IMG/VR virus record: IMGVR_UViG_3300033388_003385
Location: 1-57,065 of that record
Source: a virus
Reading direction: 5' to 3' (one strand)
DNA length: 57,065 bases
Part shown: positions 39,555-47,900 of the stretch, one piece after another
Layout of the letters: the number at the start of each line of letters is the position of its first letter
How positions within the stretch are numbered: the first letter of the stretch is position 1
Translations under genes and position numbers: made by a program
The notes under the pieces: generated by a model
The model's input: the letters and a program-made list of their open reading frames with translations, nothing else
Told to the model about the DNA's origin: nothing
Databases searched by the model: none

Positions 39555-40604
39555 AATAAACTCTTTCATTTCCCGTTTGATGTAGATCAGGGTCCAATCG
39601 ACATCGTCTTCATCCCGATAGTTAATCCTAATTTCCCCATCTTTGACGACGAACTCAGCGTCCACAATTTTGAAATCAAGCTCTAGCCAGGTCTTAGGGT
39701 GACCTTTTATAATATCTTCGGGATCGTGATGCGGATTGTCGGCATACCATTCATTCCGTACGCGCCCCATTAGCGGATTTGTGGTATTGAAGTGATCCTT
39801 AATCGATAACTCATTATTCCTCAAGATCGTTACCCGGTAGGACGCGGAGGACGGCCTAAGGTTCATTTGCTTAAACGCCTCCATCGGTTGCTCTTCGGGG
39901 TACAGGTTGAGCTCTTTGATCAATGATACTAAGATATCCATGCTCGTATCGCCAAGGCATGTACAGACCTTAAGGAGGTCGTCTTTCTTGGTCTTATCCT
40001 CAAGTAGATCGTCAGCTACTTCGAGGATCATATCATCTTTCAGCCCATTATACTTTTTCAGGTAGTGGATGCGGCTGGGCCGGTTAAGCATGTACTGAGT
40101 AAGCTGCGTATACTCATTGATGGTAAGCAGGAACAGAAATTTACTGTTGAACTTACCGTCAAGAATATTAAGTAGAGAGTTTTGTTGTTCATTCTCCTTA
40201 TAGATCTTTTCAAACTCATCCATAAAGATCACACAATCCTGTGGGATTTTAGAGAGGAAGCTTAAGAACTCACTGCCGCCGTATGCCTGCGGAATGATGA
40301 TGACGGGTAGCCCGGAATCGTTGCACACCTTTTGCGCCAGCATCGATTTTCCTGTACCCTTCATCCCGCTCAGGAGCACGCCTAGATTGCCATCCCAGCT
40401 ATGGAACGAGTTGAGGTAGCGCGCGCTGAGTTCCGGCGGCTCGCCGTAGATCTTCTCAGGCATAGAGAACGCGTTTGTTTTTTCGAGGTAGAAGCATTCC
40501 CGCATCTTGTGCCAGCGTACGAGCCAGTTACAGACGGGGATTTCGTCAACGGTTTTACCCTGCATCTCTTCAAGATACAGCTTGTTTGATTCAAGAAACA
40601 TCAA
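39549..40604 (-). CDS. AAA+ ATPase, 351 aa
   Basis: Walker A GMKGTGKS (near residue 80) and Walker B CVIFMDEFEK (near residue 125), then sensor-like FLFLLTINEY and RPSRIHYLKKYNGL. A MoxR/RarA-like fold is plausible; the C-terminus is beta-rich and unique. Starts within the end of the radical SAM gene (4-nt overlap) and its stop codon lies in the first repeat of array C, so all are cotranscribed. It might load, remodel or mobilise the Tas complex, but this is inferred only from position. Confidence 0.75.
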   Translation of the reverse strand: MMFLESNKLYLEEMQGKTVDEIPVCNWLVRWHKMRECFYLEKTNAFSMPEKIYGEPPELSARYLNSFHSWDGNLGVLLSGMKGTGKSMLAQKVCNDSGLPVIIIPQAYGGSEFLSFLSKIPQDCVIFMDEFEKIYKENEQQNSLLNILDGKFNSKFLFLLTINEYTQLTQYMLNRPSRIHYLKKYNGLKDDMILEVADDLLEDKTKKDDLLKVCTCLGDTSMDILVSLIKELNLYPEEQPMEAFKQMNLRPSSASYRVTILRNNELSIKDHFNTTNPLMGRVRNEWYADNPHHDPEDIIKGHPKTWLELDFKIVDAEFVVKDGEIRINYRDEDDVDWTLIYIKREMKEFIF

Positions 40605-41332
40605 TCAGGATCTCCTATAGGGTTAATTAAGCCAATCGCCTTTAAGTGTTGTTTTTCGAGCTTATCCATAAGCCCGCATCGGTTGCAGTTGAGGTTGAGT
40701 AGGTTCTCAAGGACTGCCTCATCACTGTCGCCTACCTGGCCGATACTGGCGCATAGCCGCGACTCGCCGGGATAGATACTACCGTCAGCCCCAATGCATG
40801 GCGTACACATCTTGCAGCGCTGCCGGAGAGTCATAATAGCAACAGGCAGGCTTTTAAAGTGTCTTGCTATGGAACGCAGATTAAAGCAGGATGGCGATTG
40901 TTTACCTGTCGTCGCCCCGGCCGAACGCCCGAGCGGTAGAATCTCCGAAGCGATCCGCGGGACATAAAACACAGTCTCGTGCTCAATGACTTTTACTTTT
41001 CGCGGGTAGTACCGCTCATCGTTGGTGATTTGCCACAAACATGGGAGTTCCAGGTACAACGCGGCGCGCTGTTTATCCTCCATCCATGACCCGTTAGAAC
41101 AGACCATGACGGCAATGTTATTTGCCGCCGCAAGTTTGATAAAATCGACAACCATCGGATGCTCAGTCGGTTCACCGCCGCCAAGAATAACGCCAGGCAA
41201 CGGATCGACGCGCCTTGACCACCCCAGCGCTGCTCCGAATATAAAAAGCGTCATATCGTCACCGTCCGGCAATGCATCGTCAAAGCAATGCGAACAGCCC
41301 ATACTACACCGTGTCGTAATCTTAATCAGCAT
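40601..41332 (-). CDS. Radical SAM protein with SPASM-like C-terminus, 243 aa
   Basis: The Fe4S4-binding motif CSMGCSHCFD is at residues about 9-17 (C-x3-C-x2-C), followed by LPGVILGGGEPTEHP (the GGE motif) and a TIM-barrel-like pattern. The C-terminal half has CKMCTPCIGADGSIYPGESR and CNRCGL, an additional-cluster (SPASM/twitch-like) arrangement. The substrate is unknown; a peptide or RNA modification is possible. First gene of the unit that runs through ATPase, array C, tasA and array B. Confidence 0.8.
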   Translation of the reverse strand: MLIKITTRCSMGCSHCFDDALPDGDDMTLFIFGAALGWSRRVDPLPGVILGGGEPTEHPMVVDFIKLAAANNIAVMVCSNGSWMEDKQRAALYLELPCLWQITNDERYYPRKVKVIEHETVFYVPRIASEILPLGRSAGATTGKQSPSCFNLRSIARHFKSLPVAIMTLRQRCKMCTPCIGADGSIYPGESRLCASIGQVGDSDEAVLENLLNLNCNRCGLMDKLEKQHLKAIGLINPIGDPD

Positions 41333-41344
41333 ACATATACCTAT

Positions 41345-41420
41345 CTGGATAAAAAGAGGAGCCGAGCCTACGGACTGATGCGGGTTGCAAGCGTTTCAGT
41401 GAACCCGTAGACCCGACCCC
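41345..41420 (-). terminator. Long-stem terminator before the radical SAM gene
   Basis: On the minus strand GGGGTCGGGTCTACGG and CCGTAGGCTCGGCTCC form a 16-bp stem with four G-U pairs, followed by TCTTTTTATC. It lies between the 151-residue gene and the radical SAM gene, so the TIGR unit is transcribed by read-through or from a promoter inside the upstream gene. Confidence 0.65.
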
Positions 41421-41429
41421 TACAATGGA

Positions 41430-41885
41430 TTAATTCAAATCCCCTTCGTCCTCAACCATTCTGCCGCCCGCCTCAAATTGCTCTTGCCATTCACCGAGTT
41501 CCCGGCCTGGTAGAATCTCAGCGATAGTGGTGTGATCGATCAACCCGTCATGCCCGAGGAGTGTCAGTATTTCTTTTCGATCTTCTTGCTCTGAAACCGG
41601 TTCTTTATATGCAGCCCACCCCTCGGACACAAATATGTATGGGTGATGTTGACTGCGGATCTGTGACAGTAGCGCGGCAACCCGGCCTTTTTCTATCTCA
41701 TTACTCAAGTCAACCGGCACAAACGCCAGCTCAGAGTTTTTCGGGTCGGCACTCCAGATGACCACATGCGGTTGAATGCAGTCGGGACACTCACGGGCCA
41801 TCTCAGCTACTTGAGTTTTTGCCAGCTCAAGGAACTCATTGAAGTCTGTGAATGTCCGTTTGATTACTATCGCTTCACCTATCAT
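41430..41885 (-). CDS. Hypothetical protein, 151 aa
   Basis: An acidic alpha/beta protein (DFNEFLELAKTQVAEMAREC; FVPVDLSNEIEKGRVAALLS; ILTLLGHDGLIDHTTIAEIL). Its start lies inside the end of the next gene upstream. No family is recognised. Confidence 0.5.
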   Translation of the reverse strand: MIGEAIVIKRTFTDFNEFLELAKTQVAEMARECPDCIQPHVVIWSADPKNSELAFVPVDLSNEIEKGRVAALLSQIRSQHHPYIFVSEGWAAYKEPVSEQEDRKEILTLLGHDGLIDHTTIAEILPGRELGEWQEQFEAGGRMVEDEGDLN

Positions 41886-42289
41886 ATCGTCCTACTCCCG
41901 AACAAGAATTTACATAACCGTTTATGTCCATGTATCGCCCCAGCGCGCGAGCAATACCTTTGCATGATATCTTGGTCATATTCACCACCGAACACCATCG
42001 TTTCATAGAGGATCGGTTTACCGCCGCTAAAATTATAATCCAACCCAAGGAAGACGGTAGAGACACACACACTGTCTTTTCTCGTCTTTCGAATACCCCT
42101 GGTTTTCCAGCCGCCTTCATACCAGAAGCCCCACTCACCAAGCGGCCTAGCTTTTTTAACAATCCCGTTCGAAATGATATAGAGCCCCGTTCCGCCGGGT
42201 CTACGTTGTCCAAAAATAGAGAGTAAGGCGTCTATCGCCTCCGGGTCATCCGTGCGCGATAGCTGTAATCGCAACGGATGTAGCTTCAT
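41882..42289 (-). CDS. Phage protein with VSTVFLGLDYNF motif, 135 aa
   Basis: CVSTVFLGLDYNFSGGKPIL then YETMVFGGEYDQDIMQRYCS is the conserved core of a widespread small phage protein family of unknown function. The frame is open up to 42430, but a terminator and another gene lie there, so I take ATG 42287-42289. A paralogue is at 42589-42885. Confidence 0.6.
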   Translation of the reverse strand: MKLHPLRLQLSRTDDPEAIDALLSIFGQRRPGGTGLYIISNGIVKKARPLGEWGFWYEGGWKTRGIRKTRKDSVCVSTVFLGLDYNFSGGKPILYETMVFGGEYDQDIMQRYCSRAGAIHGHKRLCKFLFGSRTI

Positions 42290-42356
42290 TCGCGCCAACC
42301 GCCTAACCCGGTTTCGTCGGACCTCGGCATATCCTGGCCGATACCGCCCGGAAAAT

Positions 42357-42379
42357 GCCCCCCGGCTAAATGCCGGGGA
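42357..42379 (-). terminator. Hairpin between small genes
   Basis: CCCCGGC and GCCGGGG arms (7 bp) with loop ATTTA on the minus strand, then GGCATTTT. A weak to moderate terminator after the gene at 42417. Confidence 0.45.
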
Positions 42380-42416
42380 GCACCTATGGGGTGGGGGGAG
42401 ATGGGGATGGTGATTG

Positions 42417-42575
42417 TTACGAGCCTTCACAGAACCCCTCCACGTTACGCATGATGCTTTGGAGTTTCAGCTCAAGCTCATCGAGAGCGTTATGCACCAT
42501 CGCAACAGGCGTAAACGGCGAGTTGATTAACTCGATACAAGTATCAAGTAGGCGCTGTGCTGGAGCGATCTGCAT
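42417..42575 (-). CDS. Small helical protein, 52 aa
   Basis: From ATG 42573-42575, 14 nt after the previous stop: MQIAPAQRLLDTCIELINSP then FTPVAMVHNALDELELKLQS. The frame is open further upstream but is then antisense-like to the 98-residue gene. A small helical protein of unknown role. Confidence 0.5.
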   Translation of the reverse strand: MQIAPAQRLLDTCIELINSPFTPVAMVHNALDELELKLQSIMRNVEGFCEGS

Positions 42576-42588
42576 AATCAGGCTAGCC

Positions 42589-42885
42589 TTATTTGAATGC
42601 CATTCGGCAGACTTCTTTGTGTCCTCTTTCTGCTGCTGGTTGGCTGGCGTATCGCCAGTTTTTCCCGTCGAGATCCCCACCGGCGACGATGGTTTCGAAG
42701 ACAAACGGCCCGGCAGCGCTGATCGACATATCGACCCCGACAAAGATGGTGATAACGACGATCCCGTTTTTCTCTGTTCTGTCGACGACCCGGTCGGTGC
42801 TCGCCATCCATTTACGCCATGTAGCAGCGTCGTTAATCGGGACGACGCTGTTTGTCTCATTGAGAATGAACCGCCATTCGCGCAT
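42589..42885 (-). CDS. Paralogue of the 41882 gene, 98 aa
   Basis: VVITIFVGVDMSISAAGPFV then FETIVAGGDLDGKNWRYASQ shares the family core (strand, VGxD, F/Y-E-T, D-G-x-x-W-R-Y). The N-terminus (WRFILNETNSVVPINDAATW) matches related phage proteins. Two divergent members in one operon suggests an ancient duplication or separate acquisition. Confidence 0.6.
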   Translation of the reverse strand: MREWRFILNETNSVVPINDAATWRKWMASTDRVVDRTEKNGIVVITIFVGVDMSISAAGPFVFETIVAGGDLDGKNWRYASQPAAERGHKEVCRMAFK

Positions 42886-42913
42886 AGCATCTTTTTACCT
42901 TCTCCCTTATCCA

Positions 42914-44587
42914 TTACTTAATCCCCAGTAGCCCCGGCAATTGGGACGCGTCATCTTCGTTGATCACCCCCAGCGCCAGTAGTTTCGCTGAGAACTCCTT
43001 AATGACCTCGCTTGGTAATGTCGCTCGACGTGTTTTCGCGGCTTCCTGGATAAGCAGGCAATCATCGATACCAGCACTCGCGACATAGTTCAAGACATCG
43101 CGTAGCCGCATTTGGCCATACGGAATCGTCGACGGCAACGGCAGCGCTGGCAAGCTTGAATTCATCGGAGGCCAATCAAGGTTTTCATCGGTCGTCGGTG
43201 GTGAATCGACCACGTCCGCCAATGGCTCAATATGCGGTGTCGGGTTGGTGTTCTGCTTACTAGGCCCTCTGCCTCTCTGCTTACTCGAATGCGCATCGAT
43301 TTGTGCTTTCAGCTCAGGCTCAAATTGTTCCCTACACCGATAGAAAGTACTTATACTAAATACCTCCTCATGAGGGGTACAGTCAGCATAGAGTTCCATC
43401 GCCTTATCGAAGGAAACGTTGTTTGTGAGGTAAAAGTCTGCGAATTTGCGGGCAAACGTCATTTTCTCTGATAACGATGGATGTTTTCTGCTAGCGGGCG
43501 GCGGTGGGCTTGCTGTTTCGCCCTCAGCAGGCAACTCAGGGTTAAGCCTTTTCTTGGTCTGATAGTAGACCCACGCAGAAAATACTTGTTTGTCCGGGTT
43601 AAGCTTGGCGTATTGTACAATTGCCTTTTCAGCGCCGAGAGATTCTTCAGCGCAAAGCGCCGCCAGCGCTTTGGTAAATTCTATTTGGTCCGGAGTCGGC
43701 GTAAACCTTTCAACCGCACTCTTTCGGTTTTTGGTCTTAGCGGTTTTAGACCGCTTCTTGTCACCAAGCCCCCGGAATAACGGAGCCAACTCCATCTGGA
43801 TTTCTTTCGGCAACTCCGCCCGCAGGCCGTTAACGAACATAGATAGAGTGATTTTCTCAGCGGACTGGTTTTCAGCGAGATACTGGGTTATCCCCGTTTC
43901 TGCGTCGACTTTCCGCGTAAGGCACAATTGCGCCACACCTAGCGCCGTTTCGATCCTCTTGCTCTTCACCTGTGCCTTGTTCTTTTTAACTTTCGGGCTG
44001 TTATTGCTCGCCCCTAACCCCTTACCAGACCGCCAGAGGTAGTACTGGCTCTGAACGACCGTGTCCCCGGTCTCCTTGTTGTATTCTGTTAGAGCCTCAT
44101 CCAGGCTCATGGTTTGCCGTAGTTTAACGATTCGTTCGCTGGCTTCGCGCTTCTGCTCTGTTGATCGGTGTTTCATCTCATCTCCTTTGCATTTTTCACA
44201 GTACTGCCCTGATGCTGAATAGTATGTCCTGCAGCTTATCCCTTCGCATTTACGTGATTTATACACACGCTCCCTTCTGAGCTTTGGTATTTTACCTGCA
44301 TGCCGGAGCTCCTTACATCCTAAGCAGTACCCATTCCTTTGGCCCGGCGGCAACCGTTCAGCGCAGCGGACGCATAGCGGGATCTCCCGGCCGTGCTGCT
44401 CACTCGCTATAAGGTTTTGGTTCTCGATAGCGGCGGTGTGCTCTTTCGACTTTTTTCGGGCTGATTGCTCGACCGCATCATCGCGCTTTTGTTTATCGAG
44501 AGTTTTGGTAGCGCTGTGGCTACCTGACGATTCGAATGAATCTTCCATCTTCCGTCCCAGCTCACGGCCGGTATTCATCTTATCCAT
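42914..44587 (-). CDS. Zinc-finger protein with four repeated HTH-like modules, 557 aa
   Basis: Start ATG 44585-44587 (MDKMNTGRELG) lies nine nt after AAGGA; the longer frame to 44779 crosses the promoter. Cys clusters (CVRCAERLP, CLGCKELRH; CEGISCRTYYSASGQYCEKC) come first. Then about four copies of a 60-70-residue module follow: a helix ending EALTEYN / ITQYLAE / AIVQYAKLNPDKQVFSAWVY / AMELYADCTPHEEVFSISTF, each followed by a Tyr/Arg-rich turn. Such modules may each bind DNA. First gene after the promoter at 44688-44716. No known family is recognised. Confidence 0.6.
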   Translation of the reverse strand: MDKMNTGRELGRKMEDSFESSGSHSATKTLDKQKRDDAVEQSARKKSKEHTAAIENQNLIASEQHGREIPLCVRCAERLPPGQRNGYCLGCKELRHAGKIPKLRRERVYKSRKCEGISCRTYYSASGQYCEKCKGDEMKHRSTEQKREASERIVKLRQTMSLDEALTEYNKETGDTVVQSQYYLWRSGKGLGASNNSPKVKKNKAQVKSKRIETALGVAQLCLTRKVDAETGITQYLAENQSAEKITLSMFVNGLRAELPKEIQMELAPLFRGLGDKKRSKTAKTKNRKSAVERFTPTPDQIEFTKALAALCAEESLGAEKAIVQYAKLNPDKQVFSAWVYYQTKKRLNPELPAEGETASPPPPASRKHPSLSEKMTFARKFADFYLTNNVSFDKAMELYADCTPHEEVFSISTFYRCREQFEPELKAQIDAHSSKQRGRGPSKQNTNPTPHIEPLADVVDSPPTTDENLDWPPMNSSLPALPLPSTIPYGQMRLRDVLNYVASAGIDDCLLIQEAAKTRRATLPSEVIKEFSAKLLALGVINEDDASQLPGLLGIK

Positions 44588-44687
44588 AGTACACAATCCT
44601 TCGGTATAGATCGGCAGTAGAAACAAATGGTAGGGGGGACCATCTCCATATTTCAGACCATATTTTGTTTTTTTCGGTGGAACAGTA

Positions 44688-44716
44688 AGAATAGCCTGAA
44701 ATATAATTGCGGTCAA
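44688..44716 (-). promoter_or_regulatory. Promoter for the minus accessory operon
   Basis: On the minus strand TTGACC (44711-44716), a 17-nt spacer and TATTCT (44688-44693) point into the 557-residue gene. The leader just after it contains CCACCGAAAAAAACAAAA, the recurring CACCGAAAAAA motif. Confidence 0.6.
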
Positions 44717-44818
44717 ACGTTTTTTTTGATTTTCTGATGTGCCCCGTAGTAGGAGAGGGCACAAATCACCGCTGTTCATAGGCGTTCACCACTATCCCCG
44801 AGCGTCCGGCGCGTGCCC

Positions 44819-44852
44819 AAAAAAAGGAGCCCTCCGTTAAACGAAGAGCTCC
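44819..44852 (-). terminator. Late-operon terminator
   Basis: GGAGCTCTTCG and CGGAGGGCTCC (11 bp, two G-U) followed by seven T on the minus strand. It ends the long virion transcript that begins at the portal promoter and passes through the circle junction, about 29 kb. Confidence 0.8.
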
Positions 44853-44960
44853 ACACCGAAAAAAAACAGAAGCACTGAGATTAACACTAGGTTAAAAACA
44901 ACGCCGGTCTGCGTCTATACCATAAGCACCGCCGTGCATTTGTCACGCCGTGAATCCGTA

Positions 44961-47900
44961 TTATCTACGTCTTGACCCGCGACCGCGTCCACGTGTCCGC
45001 CGCGCCCGTCCGCGAATTGTCGGCCTGCCCTCGATAACCTCTTCAGGCTCAAGTTCCAGCAAGCTTTCTTCCTCAGCACGCTCAGCCAGCCCGGCCCGGA
45101 TTTTTTCTTGTCGGGGCGGCGTGCGCATCCTGGTAACCGCGGATTTGATTGTCCGGCGCGTGACAAGTGGGATGGCCTTATTGCGTTGTCGACGTACCGC
45201 CGCGTTATAGGCCTCCATATCATTGATCGTACGTCCGAGCGCCCCGGTATCGTTCTTGAGCAGCGCCCGCCGCATCTGCGCATAGAGTTCTGTACGTCGA
45301 TCGCTGAACGCCCCAGCCGCCCGTTTATCGCGCCATTGCCGGTCACGCATATACGAGATGTTCGACGGGTTGAACTGCAGCGAGCGTAGCAGGAACTCGA
45401 AGTTGGACGCCTTGAGCCGATCCTCACCGTAGAACACCGGTTGATTCGTCCGCGTCGTGACGCCCTCGGACCATTCGCGGTAACCTTTGACAGGTGCACC
45501 CAGCGCTCGCGGCAACATTCTTTCGACGCCCTTGAGCGCATCACCGCGCATCAGGGAAGCAGCACCTTGGGTTAAGTCCTTATAGACCGAGTAGGGCGCA
45601 CCCAGGAAATCACCGAAGGATCGCGGCGCGCCGATATCAACGGCCAGCGACCCGGACAAGTTGAACCCTGCGAGCGACGGCACGCCCTGACGCGCCAGCT
45701 TTTCAGCGGGTTCACCCATTGTATCGCGTAACCAACCGTAGATCTTCTCTTCCGGTTGATCCGGTGCATCGAGGCCGAACGCACTAAAGACCGCGCGCAC
45801 GACCGTGACCGGGATCGCCGCCCCGGCCCCGCCGAGCAGCGTTGGCGCAAGGATCGCATAGGCCAGCGCCTTATGGTCTTTCTTTTCGTAGATCGACGCG
45901 AGCAGCTGGAAATAGTTATGTGTATACGTCTTGAACGTGTAGGCAGACTGTAGCGCCTGCGCCCCGAGTCCGGACCCGCGAACCGCCTTCGGCCGATTCA
46001 CCTTACCGTAAAGCCCGTGTGCTTTGTCCGTGATCTTGATTGCCTTATCGATGGCGTCGGCCCGTTCGGCTGGCGTGAACTCGGTTTTTCCGGCCTGGTC
46101 GCGCATGGCGCTATAGATGCCCATGACCGTACCGCCGCGGTTGACCCGTTCCGTAATCGCAAATGGATACATGAAGATGCGCATAAACGTATCCGCCCCG
46201 CGTCCAAGTTTGCCTTGGATTTGCTCCATAGCCTCACGGTTGAACAGCGCCTCATCATAGTTACGGTTACGCATTTCCTCGTAAGCCGCATGCATGTCCG
46301 CGTCTTTAATCCCTCCGCCGATCCCGCGCGTTTCATGGGCAAGCCCTTGGCTAAAGATCTTCATACCTTCACCAACGTACCGCAACCCTTTACGCAAGGG
46401 GATATTTGCGTAGGCCCGCATTGCCGCCGGGACGTTCGTTACCATCGCCGTAAGGTTGACGACACCGGGCGCGATACCTGTAAGGTACTTCATCGCCGCA
46501 AGTCCCTTAGCAACGCCCATGATACGTTCTGCCGGTTCCTCATTACGTAACAGTTCACGCGTAAAGCTTGTCGACTCCTCATAGAGGTTGGGTTGTTTCG
46601 CCGAATCGATCCGCCGGTCAGAGACAAGCTTACGGTAGTCCTCCCAGAGACTGCTGAGAGCATCTTGTTTCGCTTTGCCCGTCATCTTATCAAAGCCATC
46701 CGGCTTATTCACTTCCCGGTATTCCGCCCAGCTCTCTTCAGTACCAGTCATGATCTTTTGAGCTTGCTTGGCGAAGTTCGTTTTAGCCGTACCGCCTGCA
46801 ACCCCTTTCACGTATTTCGAGATAACCCGGCGTGAATCCTCGTCATAACCGCGGATGACCTGTTCACCCGTGGCGCCAAGCCGTCCGATCTTCGCAGCGC
46901 GCGAGCCCCGGCTTTCAACCTGTTTTGCGATCTGATTGACCAATGCTTGAGCGATAAGCCGAACCGGCGTACGCTCTTCAAGCTTCAGCCGTAGGAGACG
47001 ATTAGCCAGGTCGCTTTCAAGCGTTTGGCTTGGGTCTTTGAAGTGCCACGCTTTACCTTCTTCACCCTGGATCTCAAAGTATTTACCGCCGAAGTCTTTG
47101 AACACCTCATTGTACGCCTCTTTGAAGGGCGTTGTCAGGATCATGTAATCATCGACCCCGCCGTCTTTGCGTTTATACTCGATCTTCTTAGAGGTAATGC
47201 CCATGTCTTTGAGGTCGGCGATTTGTCGTTCTTCGCTGAACTCAGCAGAATCGAGCGCTTGCTGAATCATGTCATTCATCGCGACCAGGTCCAGGTCAAG
47301 GAAAGCCTGCTCACTCGGTCGTTCCGTCCGCTTCCAGGTGACCGCATAGCCTTTGTGCCGCATGGTAGAGGTCCACGCCCGCCGACCGATAGGCGTATCA
47401 AAGATCCGCATATCCACATCGTTGCCTTTCTTCGCCAGCGCCTGGAACCGTCCGCCGCCGCGTTGACGCGGGAAGTAGTGGCCGCGCCGGTCGCCCATTT
47501 CCCGGAGCGCATCGAATAAGTCAACCGTCGTTCCGTCGTCTGCCTCGATCTTGGTTGGATCAAGCCCGACCGCTTCCATTTCCTTAGCAACTCCGCCGAT
47601 GAATTGGGAGAGCTCATCATAGGTGCGGTTTGTGATCCGTCGCCACGCCGCGACCGCGTCCGCCTGTTCCTGGGTGAACTGCTTGTGCGTAATTAAATCG
47701 TTGACCTCACCGGCCACAGCCGCGCGCCATGCTGCTGCCTCGGTCTTGAAGATACCCTTTAGTTTGTAACCAGATGGTTTATAGACCTCGAACTGCCCGT
47801 CTTCATTTTGTTTGACCTTATAGCCCATCGCTTCACGGTCCATCTCAAGCAAGTATTGCTCAACCTTCTTGAATCCCGCCGGATCAGTCTTAGCTAGGTT

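Noticed and set aside
38972-39559. Plus-strand ORF of 195 codons across the tasA start and array C
   Set aside because: Antisense to tasA and periodic within array C; no start site or homology.
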